Shown here in pieces: positions 1 to 9,746 of a stretch of DNA of 64,000 nt. The notes under the pieces were generated by a model. It was not told the DNA's origin. It saw only the letters and a list, made by a program, of their open reading frames with translations, and ran no database searches. This stretch comes from Osmia lignaria lignaria (Eukaryota > Arthropoda > Insecta > Hymenoptera > Megachilidae): NCBI RefSeq assembly GCF_051020975.1, contig NC_135037.1:7068001-7132000 (forward strand), read 5' to 3'. Within the stretch, counting starts at the first letter, position 1. Each line of letters starts with the position of its first letter. The position numbers and the translations under genes are program-made.

Positions 1-342
1 TTCCTTCGTATGATGTAACGATTCCGTAGTATCTCTGCTCGCTGGTCGATGATACCAACAACGCATCTCACTCGATTATCGCGTGAAATCGGATTAGAAG
101 GTAGCTGTAAATCAAGGCGAAATTAGCGAGGACGAAGTTCGAGGGGCACCGAGGACGTGGAGATGGATGACGTGCTATGGCGTTTATCAAGGGTGATGAA
201 GCGACAAAGGTTCGAGTTGAAGGAACAGCTTAACGAGGCACAGATTTTGATCGAGCAACAGTAGGGAATATTCCGTGATTAGACGTCGAAAATGTGTACA
301 GAACAGAGTAGCTTTCTCAGTAGGAAAATGACGATTTTCCAA

Positions 343-581
343 CAGGGCTGGCCCTGAAATTTCGGGGATCCTAGGCGAGCTCCGAAAAAGGGCCCCTTCA
401 CATATATGACATAAAAAAAGTACCTCGAATAAAATTTATAAAATTAACATTAAAGCTTGTTTAACTAATTTAGATTTGCATTTACATCGATTAATATTCA
501 AATAAACATTAGTTGCATTCTTACGTCTTATGGGGAGCCCTAGGCGGTCGCCTAGTCTGCCTAGGCCCAGGGCCGGCCCTA
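343..581. mobile_element. hAT-type MITE (239 bp) with 8-bp target duplication
   Basis: The left end reads CAGGGCTGGCCCTG and the reverse complement of the right end reads TAGGGCCGGCCCTG. Matching TTTTCCAA duplications lie at 335-342 and 582-589. An 8-bp duplication plus a (C/T)AGGG-type terminus is the hAT signature. It is non-coding and internally AT-rich. It sits in what is probably an upstream intron of the receptor gene. Confidence 0.8.
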
Positions 582-589
582 TTTTCCAA

Positions 590-1482
590 GCAACTTTATA
601 AGTGAAAAAATTCAATTTGATGACTCGAAGCTGTCAAATGCGGATCACCAAAAGATCTGAATGATCTTACCAGCATAAGAAATATAAAAAAGATTCTATC
701 CTACCTGGAAAAACAGTTTTTGAATAAAATTCTCTTGAACACGGGGAAAAGGCTGGCTGAGCAGTTTCTTTCGTTCCTCCTTATCGGGCAAGTTCACATA
801 GGTATACGGTTTCCAAGGGCGGCAGTCGGAAATAAATCTACCCAAAGTAGCTGTGCCCCATAACATTGCAAGTACTTTTCCAGACGCTGAAAAAGCAGTT
901 AGATAAAGTAACCTGGCCTCGTATGCATGTTCCGTTTTACCTCGGGAACGTTTCGTTGGCGAAATCTATCTTCGTCTGGTGATCTCCGCCGAGTCCTCGA
1001 ACGGTCTTTCGGTCTTCACTAAAGCGGCATTTCAATCGAAAGCATTTAATACCCCGAAAGGAAATAGCATACTAAATATTGAAGAAAATTTTTAAATAAT
1101 ATTTGAACAATGATCGTCATTGTTCGAGGTGATTTTAACGTAGAAGTAGTTTAGAAGCGAGTAGATCTCCTCTTCTTTTAAATACTGCACGCTATTCTTA
1201 CACTGACACTGCTTTTAATCTTCGAATTAGATAGAAATAGGCAACTGAACGTCATTGACACGATTCACCCTGTACAACACCCACAGACATTCATAAACTT
1301 TGTCGATCATTGATATAAACGTTTGAAATTCTTTAATTATTCATTCGCAAACACACAATCATTTTATCGTTTGCTTTATTTCTAAGCATTTAGAGCCTGT
1401 CTATCTTTTCTCGATGCACTCATTTATTGAAACGAATGGAACTGTACAGTTACTAATCGAACGCATTCGTTTCTATTCGCAG
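590..1482 (+). other. Probable intron upstream of the first visible receptor exon
   Basis: No receptor-like exon (a GMVGEL-type segment would be expected next upstream) is recognisable here or in 1-334. I see no other gene. Confidence 0.6.
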
Positions 1483-1587
1483 AAGGCAGACCTGGCGGTC
1501 GGTTCGATGACCATTAATTACGCTCGCGAAAGCGTGATCGACTTTACGAAGCCGTTCATGAACCTCGGCATTTCCATCCTTTTCAAG
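1483..1587 (+). CDS. Glutamate receptor exon: end of S1 lobe (residues 1-35 of visible part)
   Basis: The exon follows the acceptor ...ttctattcgcag and ends at AAG|gtaaga, phase 0 at both ends. It encodes KADLAVGSMTINYARE, then a stretch ending in KPFMNLGISILFK. The Arg of NYARE matches the agonist alpha-carboxylate-binding arginine of all iGluRs (R523 in GluK2). The preceding exon is not visible in the window. Confidence 0.93.
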
Positions 1588-4500
1588 GTAAGAACGACGA
1601 AGGTGAAGAAAAAGAAAAGGTGGTAATTTCGGGGCGGTTCGAAGTCTAGAATTTACCTAATCACCGTGAAGCAATTATCCTACCGAGGGAGAAAAGAAGC
1701 CCACCGGACCGAATAAAACACCCTTTTTAATCCGATCCGCATCGAAATTACGTTTCTCCTCCTTTTTTTTCAACCATGTTAATTAACTACATTTTCCTTA
1801 TTATTTCATACGTTCACTTGAGACTTGTATTTTTAAATCGGAGAAACACGGAACGAATTTTATTTTTCTGTTTTTCTATTTCGAGCTTTTTCGTTATCAG
1901 AAACTTTTCGAAACCGCATCGCTTCTTTGTTTCTCGTATTCTTTACGGTTATGAGTCCGCGTCGCTTCAACGTTTATAAAGTCTTCCCCCTGTTCTCTTT
2001 TACGACAGCAGTGGAAAATTTTTCCACGACTTTGGTCTCGCACGGAAGTCGATTTCGCTAAATGAAAATCGTGAAAGGAGTCTCGACTTCAAAGCTCTCG
2101 GTTAATTTAGTCACATGATTGTACGGGAGCTCGTGTCACCCTTTCACTGTGCGAAATCTGTTCAAAATCAATTGCTATGCATTTAATATCGAACAACATG
2201 AAAATTATTTGATGTTATAAAAATATTTTATAATATTTTTAATTTTCTTTCCGTCGCAGTTTGCGAATCACTGCTGACCAACTTTGGATTTGACAAATTT
2301 TTCATTTCAATAATCTGAAAATTTTGTTATCCATTTACTGTAAAACATCGCTAGGATGTTTCATTCTGTTATCGGTATCTGTGTGCGTGATATCAGAAAT
2401 ACACAACGCTAGTTTCGAACAAAAGCAGGCTGCGCGTCGTTCAGGAACAATAACGACAGCAATAATGAGACGAGACTGAAAAGGGAGAGAAAGGGCTGAG
2501 GCAGTAAATAAAATTTTCTAGACGATCGTGCTTCCTTCAGTTTCAGCCTCCTTTCCACGTTTCGCTCTCTATTTGTCGCTATCGATGGAAAACTCAATCG
2601 GGCGTCTCGCTTGGACAAATTTACGAGACGACCGTGCCACTTTCATTTCCACTTTGTCTTTTCTCTATTTTCTTTCTTTCATCTTACCCCCGGTGTCACA
2701 AAGCAGCTTTATAAACACCGCAGACTATGCTCTATCCAAACACTTGGACAATGGAAGCCTTCGTGAATTTTATTGCTAAATGATTTCATTTCAAAATGAT
2801 TTTAAGAATGAGAACGTTAAATAAAATATAATATCTTCGCGTAACGTTTCGAATATCCCCGCAATCCATCGCTGTTACTTAATCAACGAACAGCTGCAAT
2901 TCATTTCGCTCCTCTTTCGCCAGGGTAATTAATATCGCAGTAGCCAGGCTTGTTTAAATTTCGTTCCTCTGTCTGGCTGCGTTTCAGAGGTAAAAAAGAG
3001 GAACGTTTCGTTTCACAAATTTTTCTGTTCGTTTCTTTGCTTCCACAGAAACCGACTCGTTGTTCGTAAATAACGCGTCGCTGGTTACGGGACAACCGCG
3101 AGTCGCGAGTAAAAATCGTCGCGGCTGTTGTTAATTCATATCGCGCGCCGCGTTAATTGCCAGCAAATTTTCTCCGCGGAGTCACTTTCCTCTTCGAATA
3201 AATAAACGCCGCAAACTATTACATTCTTCTCTCTTTTTGCGCGGCTCTTTGTAAACGTACGCTGCCTCGACGGTGGTTCTCAGCCGGTTTCCATGAAATA
3301 TCTTGTTTTATTTGAAAACGTATATGAGAATAATTTTGTGGAAATCTTTTAGAGGTTTCATTTTATCCAACTAACTTTCTTTCTTAATATTTCGAACACT
3401 TTTGAAGCCTACAAAACTCATAGGATTTTGAGAACATTTTATTTTACTCGATTTCATAAAAATTGGATCTTTAATGGACTGTTTATGGGAATTAAATTTC
3501 GGAAATGTTGAGAGCCACTGTATCGAGGGTTGTTATCCAGAACAACGAAGAACAAGAAAACGAAGGCTCGTTTAAACTTCCAATCCAAGAAACTCTCGTT
3601 TCTTTTCACCAGGAAATAAAGAAAGAAAAGAATCTTCTCCTTATCGAAGCGCAATCAGAGTGTCTACAGTACGCCCCTCTAATTAGTGTAATGCGACCGC
3701 TTTAATTGCAATCAGCGGTGGCGACTCTCTAACCAAGGTGTCCTTTAATTATTCGATATCCTGATTGATCGTTCATTGAAATTCACCGTGAACATCCTTG
3801 TCAAAGCACCGCCCACGATACTGCAACCTGCTATCGCTCGGAAAAACGTAGCTTGCTCGATTCGTTGCGATTCCGGGTCTGTTTAATGAGCGGAAAAACT
3901 GGAGCAACGCAGTCAAGTGGAATGTTTAACGTTTCACGAGCGTTTATCGACGCGTCGATAACGTTTTTATTGCGTTTCGAGCAGAGCGGTTTCAATCGAA
4001 GTCTTGTTTTCTATATTCCACCGGTGTCTCCTCGTTCTCGAAACGATCCTCCGCTGGCCATCGACTTGGTACACGATCTTCTCCGTGGTTATCGCGATAG
4101 CTGTTTGCGGCAGATTGCGAATATCGTGATATCCTCAACGCTTAACGACCTCCGGAATGGTGAAATTGTAAAGTCGCTGTGAAAACCTTAAGGAAAATTA
4201 TTGTCGCTTCGTGGAACGCCTTCGCAGGACACACTTGACCCTATATTCGGGTTACACGAGTACGCGTATGTTTACTGAACTCCACGATTTAGAAGTAACT
4301 GCACACTATCATGGAATTTCACCCCCGTAGCCAATTTCTCGGTGCAGAGATGCAAATTCCCAGGAGATTTACCTTTGATACCCGATATCCAGGCTCCTTT
4401 CTCCACGAACCCTGAACTTGCGGCTAAGTGAATGCAAACAGATCGAAATTCGTTTAACTTTCACCGCTAATATTTGTCAATTAAATATCGTTGAATTAAT

Positions 4501-7500
4501 TCAGACATTTCGCGTGCACATGCAACGTGTTCAACGCTGTTCGACCATCACCTGTCATCCCTAATTTCACAATCTCTCTGGTTGACTTCAAGCTGACAGT
4601 GGAGTTTGGACAGCTCTTCGGAACACCGCAACAATGTGTATACTTCTAAATGTATAGCTCGGTAATTTCATCCGGTATCAAACAAGCGGCGGATCGGTGA
4701 GATTTACGAGATGCACATAAATGAGGCGACAGGGTAATGTTCTGTCGGAAAAACGAGCGAAATGGCGTGGACGGATTTTTGGTCGCTTGTCAACTGCAGA
4801 GTTTCGTAATTTCGTTCCTCGGCCATTTTTCAGCCGCCTCTCGGTCGTTAGTAATCGCCATAACAGGTTTCGTCCTCGGAACACTATCACCGATCATCGA
4901 TGCCTCCCCACCTCCCAATACAAATCGGCAAACAATTAATAAAAAATGAATATTCAAAACGGATTTCGTTAAATTTATTCCTAGTGGCACTTTACTCTCT
5001 TATGCAGCTTCGTTTTACAAGAAAAACGTACAAGTATGGACGTCGAGCGCTCGTTAAAGTCTCGCGAACAGAATGAACTGATTTAAAATTGAACGACTGA
5101 TCGATGGATCGGAGGCTCGCGAGGATAACTACCGCCTCATCGAATCTCTTGAACAAAGCGAGCTCGAGCAGGAGTTCATCGAATGGAGGAAGTTTGAAAT
5201 GGTAGCTGCAAGTGCAATTATAGAATTGTCTCTGTAACGAGATGCAAATTTCCGTAAAATGAATCGGAATTGCTGGACGAGAATTCGAAATTGAATCTTC
5301 CTTCCGGTAGGTTGTTCTACTGATTGAAACACGTGATTCTCTTTTTTCAATTATTACCTAAACGTAGAAAGAGTAAGGTCACTTTTTCACCATTGAAAGT
5401 TTACCTTAAATTCGTTATTAATATTATATTATTTTTTTCTCGAGGTATTTAATAATTGTGTCTATATTAAAGCCAGATAGGAAACGTATCATGCTCTTTA
5501 ATTTAGAACTCGCAATCGGCCCTCTCGTACACAGGTGTGCATGTACACACGCGTGTCTGATCGATAATGAACCCTCCTGTTAGCCAGAATTTACAGGGGC
5601 GTTATGAAGCGAGTCTCGTGGAAATGCGGCTTACAAGTTTAATTGAAATCAAAATGGATGTCGATACTATCGCGTTCGATGCCGATGGGCTTGGAAAATG
5701 CAGATCACTGACTACAGATCCGACAGAACTGGACATGCCTCTGTTGTCGACAAGTCTTCTATTATTCGTTCGACCTAGAGCGACGTATAATTTATCCAGT
5801 TCTGTCGCAACCCTCGAGGGGTGCGGATCTCTCTGTTAAACATATATACATTTAACTTATTTTAACTACTTTTTTAACTTATTGAATACGCTCATAAAGG
5901 GGGGTTATCGCGATTTTATCGAATGACAATAAAAATTCTAGGTACCAACTAGTCACCCAGCTCGGCTGTTCTCCTTCATGAACCCCTTAGCCATTGAAAT
6001 TTGGCTGTACGTACTGGCAGCGTACGTTCTTGTTTCGGTGACGATGTTCGTAGTCGCAAGATTCAGTCCCTACGAATGGAACAACCCTCATCCATGCCAC
6101 GCGGATTCTGAAGTGGTGGAGAATCAATTCTCGCTGGCCAACAGCTTCTGGTTCACGATAGGCACCCTGATGCAACAGGGCAGTGACCTGAACCCTAAGG
6201 TAAGTAGATCACATTTTAATTCATTACGAAATATCATTTTCTTTTTTATTGTATCAGGCAACAAGCACGCGAATCGTGGGTGGTATCTGGTGGTTCTTCA
6301 CCCTTATTATTATCTCATCGTACACCGCGAACCTGGCAGCCTTCCTTACGGTGGAACGTATGATAACACCTATCGAAAATGCTGAGGATCTTGCTGGTCA
6401 AACGGATATCGCGTATGGAACTTTAGATAGCGGAAGCACCATGACTTTCTTCAGGGTAACTTTATAATACATTTATTTAATCATTTTTCTATTTCACATA
6501 AATGTATCAGTTTGATGAACTTTGTTCTTTAAAGGATTCCATGATCGAGACGTATAAGAAAATGTGGCGATTCATGGAGAATAAGAAACCATCTGTGTTC
6601 GTGCCGACCTATGAAGAAGGAATTCAAAGAGTCCTTCAAGGTGACTACGCTTTCCTCATGGAATCGACTATGCTAGATTACATCGTGCAAAGGGATTGCA
6701 ATCTTACTCAGATCGGTGGACTTTTGGATAGCAAAGGATACGGGATCGCTACGCCTATGGGTATGCCTGTAGAAGATAAACGTTTGATAATTAATCGAAC
6801 CGATGATGAAATATCTATTTGGTACTTCAGGTTCTCCGTGGCGCGATAAGATATCATTGGCAATTTTGGAGCTCCAAGAGAAGGGTGAAATTCAAATGCT
6901 GTATGATAAATGGTGGAAGAGTCCCGGTGACACTTGTATGAGAACGGAGAAAGGAAAAGAGAGCAAGGCGAACTCTTTGGGAGTGGATAACATAGGTAAT
7001 CTTGCGAGATGAATCGACGAAATCTAACAGGTTCAATTTGGAAGTTGGTCGTCAAATTAAATTTAATTAAAAATCACACCCTGAATATTTTTAATTCATC
7101 TCTCCTTTGTTTTAATCCCTTTTTCATGCAACTCCCTTCACTGCGATCTTCCGTAACCTTTTTAATTGGTTATCGAAGAGAATTACCATTAAACAATGTC
7201 CTGGCCACGCAATCAGGACCCATGAATTTTTACATTTGCTGGAAAGTAAGCGTTTTCTGCTGTCTTCTAGGTGGAGTATTCGTCGTGTTGCTGTGCGGTC
7301 TCGCGTTCGCGGTGCTGATCGCGATATTCGAGTTCTGCTACAATTCGAGGAGGAACACGCCGGCGGAACGGGTGAGTCTACGCCTGGTGCCGTTAGAAAG
7401 CTCGGAATGGGAAACGTCAGAGTGAATCCGTATCCTCGATCGCGATCGCGTAACCGGTGATCCTGCGAATCCTGCCGCTTTCCAGACGATTTAACCGTCT

Positions 7501-8469
7501 GACCGTCGTCAAAGAAACGAGCTTTTTTTTCCAGGCGAACGAACCCAGCCACGCATGAGCTTTAAAAACACACGTACACACACACGCACACAGGGTTGCA
7601 TGAAATTTTTCTCAATTTTTGTGTTCCATTCCGACCGACGTAACGGCTATTTTTGCGACGCAGCATGAGCTCATCCTCCACTGAAGCATGCCGGCCGACT
7701 GCAAACGCACGAAGCTCAGTCGTGAACCAAGGTCCGTTTTTTTTCAAACAACATTTCCCCCGTTTCATTTAATTTTCTCCTTCCTATATCTCCTTTTTTA
7801 AATTAGACTCTTTCTACTAATTCCACTGTTCGCTTTTAATTGAGCTGACTTTTTTCTTTTTATACCGCACACCTACTGGCGAACGAAGTTTCGTTCGACT
7901 AGCTTTTAATCGTATATTTCCTTCGAGTCTCAGACATCTGGTTCTAATTGCTGCTCGATCAATTAACCATCGACTGTTCGATCTATATATAATCTTGGTG
8001 CGATTGAAATATAGAGAGCTCCCGTATCGACTCCAGTCTGCTTGGAATCCCTGCAGGGGATCTCGCAGTCCGTGCAGCAGCAACAACAAACACAGCAGCA
8101 GCAACAGCAGCAAAATCAACAACAAGAATCCTTGTGCTCGGAAATGGCGCGAGAATTGTGCCGAGCGTTGCGATGCCACGCGTCCTCGAGACGCCGACGC
8201 GCCTGCGAGAAGTGCTCGAGCCACGTGCTCGGCTATCCGCCGGATAACCCCACTGCCACCCCCTTGAACGGCATGAGATCCCAGGTAACAAGTCCATCAG
8301 GACTTTTCTTCTGTCTTCAAAGTTCATACTCGTAAATTTCTTTTTTTTTTTTTTTTTTTTTTTCGATTTGCAGAGAAGCAGCCTGGGTGTCCCCACGGTC
8401 GAACTGCCGCCACACATCCACATGCATCATCACACGCCACCATCATCGCACGAATACGATGGAAATTAA
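1483..8469 (+). CDS. Kainate-type ionotropic glutamate receptor, 3' part (8 exons, 458 aa)
   Basis: This encodes a ligand-gated cation channel subunit of the postsynaptic or neuronal plasma membrane. Spliced exons: 1483-1587, 5942-6199, 6258-6455, 6535-6760, 6831-6995, 7271-7371, 8057-8284, 8374-8469. All introns are GT-AG and the phases join exactly. The product runs from the end of S1 through M1, the Q-type pore loop (MQQGSD), M3 with SYTANLAAFLTVERM, S2 with FLMEST and QIGGLLDSKGYG, and M4, to a tail with polyglutamine and a His-rich end. STRIVGGIWWFF and YEKMW-like YKKMW place it with kainate rather than AMPA or NMDA receptors. The signal peptide, amino-terminal domain and early S1 are missing; I found no exon for them in bases 1-1482, so they should lie to the left. 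Insects carry several kainate-type paralogues and I cannot say which this is. Confidence 0.93.
1588..5941 (+). other. Intron of the glutamate receptor gene (4.35 kb)
   Basis: AT-rich sequence between the S1 and M1 exons. It begins gtaaga and ends ttctag. Open frames inside it (for example near 2528-2779, 3853-4182 and 5567-5839) show no family resemblance and no exon-like flanks. I see no gene or clear mobile element in it. Confidence 0.8.
5942..6199 (+). CDS. Glutamate receptor exon: M1 and pore loop (residues 36-121)
   Basis: Acceptor ttctag, donor AAG|gtaagt, phase 0. It starts VPTSHPARLFSFMNPL, continues with the M1 helix (IEIWLYVLAAYVLVSV...), the conserved ARFSPYEWNNPHPC turn, and the re-entrant pore segment SFWFTIGTLMQQGSDLNPK. 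Glutamine is genomically encoded at the Q/R site, which in vertebrate kainate receptors gives calcium-permeable channels. Confidence 0.95.
6258..6455 (+). CDS. Glutamate receptor exon: M3 gate and start of S2 (residues 122-187)
   Basis: Acceptor gtatcag, donor AGG|gtaact, phase 0; only 58 bp of intron separate it from the previous exon. It encodes STRIVGGIWWFFTLIIISS followed by the near-invariant gate motif YTANLAAFLTVERM, then the start of S2 with LDSGSTMTFFR. The Ser-Thr pair of GSTMTFF lies where the S2 lobe holds the agonist gamma-carboxylate. Confidence 0.95.
6535..6760 (+). CDS. Glutamate receptor exon: S2 lobe (residues 188-262)
   Basis: Acceptor ...tctttaaag, donor ATGG|gtatgc, leaving phase 1. 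It encodes DSMIETYKKMWRFMENKKPS, a middle S2 segment, then DYAFLMESTMLDYIVQRDC and NLTQIGGLLDSKGYGIATPM. The Glu of FLMEST matches E738 of GluK2, which binds the agonist amino group. The Cys of QRDC is one partner of the conserved S2 disulfide. Confidence 0.95.
6831..6995 (+). CDS. Glutamate receptor exon: end of S2 (residues 263-317)
   Basis: A 70-bp intron precedes it; acceptor ggtacttcag, donor ATAG|gtaatc, entering and leaving in phase 1. The split codon restores GSPWRDKISLAILELQEKG, followed by MLYDKWWKSPGDTC, the second Cys of the S2 disulfide, and a linker ending in GVDNIG. Reading through the upstream intron instead would meet a stop, so the intron is required. Confidence 0.93.
7271..7371 (+). 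CDS. Glutamate receptor exon: M4 helix (residues 318-351)
   Basis: Acceptor tgtcttctag, donor CGG|gtgagt; enters in phase 1 and leaves in phase 0. It encodes GGVFVVLLCGLAFAVLIAIF, the final transmembrane helix, then EFCYNSRRNTPAER at the cytoplasmic boundary. The linker NIGG-VFVVLL joins across the intron exactly as in other insect kainate-type subunits. Confidence 0.93.
7372..8056 (+). other. Intron with a CA-type microsatellite
   Basis: This lies between the M4 exon and the tail exon. A short CA/CG-interrupted dinucleotide run lies at about 7567-7592. No further coding exon is needed, because the phases on either side match. Confidence 0.7.
8057..8284 (+). CDS. Glutamate receptor exon: cytoplasmic tail with polyQ (residues 352-427)
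   Basis: Acceptor ccctgcag, donor CAG|gtaaca, phase 0. It starts GISQSV, runs into a tract of about 20 residues that is nearly all Gln (mixed CAG/CAA, interrupted by Thr and Asn), then ESLCSEMARELCRALRC and a basic SSRRRRACEKC patch. SLCSEM resembles the tail motif of related insect subunits, which supports this as the true tail exon and not a chance frame. Confidence 0.88.
8341..8363. repeat. Poly-T tract (23 nt) in the last receptor intron
   Basis: An uninterrupted thymine run 10 nt upstream of the acceptor of the final coding exon. It may act as an extended polypyrimidine tract; its length is likely to vary between individuals. Confidence 0.9.
8374..8469 (+). CDS. Glutamate receptor exon: C-terminal end (residues 428-458)
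   Basis: A 23-nt thymine run lies in the short upstream intron; acceptor gatttgcag, phase 0. It encodes RSSLGVPTVELPPHIHMHHH followed by TPPSSHEYDGN and TAA. The His-rich stretch is unusual for a receptor tail. No classical PDZ ligand ends the protein. Confidence 0.82.
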   Translation, partial: RSSLGVPTVELPPHIHMHHHTPPSSHEYDGN

Positions 8470-9622
8470 TCACGATTCTCTGCACGTCTTCGTGATCACT
8501 TAGATAACGTAAAACGCGAGAACGAGCTAAATACCAAAAGAAAGGAAGATATACCGGAGAAGCAAGTACAAAACGCATCAAGTGGCACCGGACGAACGGA
8601 TCACGGAAAGAATTCGTTCCCCAATTTTTCTTTTCATTTTTCTAGAGATCGAAGTAGAGGTCCCGCCGCGTGTGTCACGCAAACATAGTCGAACGGACGT
8701 TGCACAATTTCTTCACGACTCGTCGATTCGACGAACAGAGATGCTCTCGTTTCACGACGAATTGACTTTACCGGTTTTTTTTTCGTTTTTTTTTTTAGCC
8801 GTTTCGTGGCTTCTCTCTTCAAATTTCCACCGTAGAGGCTGCACCGACGATTGTTCGCACACGTCGGATAACAACGGTACGATCGATCACCAAGAAACGC
8901 GTGTCCCGTGACGAGAAGGAATTTTTCCGCCGGGAAAAGCTTCCTCTCTACACCGCAATTTCTCACTTCTGTCGCGTAGAAATATCGAGGTATTTGTTAT
9001 ACAGAGGCAAACAACGGCTCGAGAAAATCGTGTTCCGACCGATCGTACGGAGCTGGCCTCGATTAATCAACTATATCGAGAATGCTATAGGTAGAACCAC
9101 GACGTGAATCGACCGCTGCGTATCGTTTGATAAAAATAAAAACTAAAATAGAAGCATCGATGAAGAAACGCGCTCAGTTTATTTTCGGCCTTTCGATCGA
9201 TCAGTGAAAAATGAATCGTCCAGCTGAAAATTGTAGGAGAAAATCAGGCTTTTACAAGATTTTTCCTTTCATCCTCTGCGGACCAAGAATGCTGGACGAT
9301 AGATTTTCACCATGAATTTATCTCGTACGTTTCGTTTCACGCGTGGTGGAGTACTCAAGACGATTTTCAACATTTCTCTCTTTACAATTTCTACCCAATT
9401 TTCACGTAAAGATTTCACCTGTAAAAGATCATCGACACTGATAACGTTATTTCTCTTGTAAATACCCGCGGTGGCACGCGCGAACGTAGACGATCCTATC
9501 CGAGAGTAATTTAAGGTAAAGCGACGAGACAAGCGAGTAAAAATTGTTTAGCGTTAAACGAGTACAACAAAGTAGACGTTTGGTGTCATTTCACGTGTGT
9601 ATGCAGATAGACGGCGAATAAA
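8470..9622 (+). other. Probable 3' UTR of the glutamate receptor gene
   Basis: Non-coding sequence after the TAA. AATAAA hexamers on the plus strand at 9135-9140 and 9617-9622 are candidate polyadenylation signals. Open frames here do not resemble known proteins. The end of the transcript cannot be fixed from sequence alone. Confidence 0.45.
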
Positions 9623-9699
9623 CGTAAAACGAGAAGACGGATAATTATGAGTACTTTCATTTATCCATCCTGTAGGAACAGAAAAAGACGTTTTGTCTC

Positions 9700-9746
9700 G
9701 GGATCGTCTGCCAGACTCGTCAGTGGGGCTGACGACAGACGATCCC
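9700..9746. repeat. Imperfect hairpin
   Basis: GGGATCGTCTG (9700-9710) pairs with CAGACGATCCC (9736-9746), and inner bases CTCGTCAG/CTGACGA add a second short stem. A repeat-like stretch of about 200 bp follows (about 9785-9965), starting TATACAGAGTGTT. The whole may be a fragment of an unclassified repeat. Confidence 0.55.
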
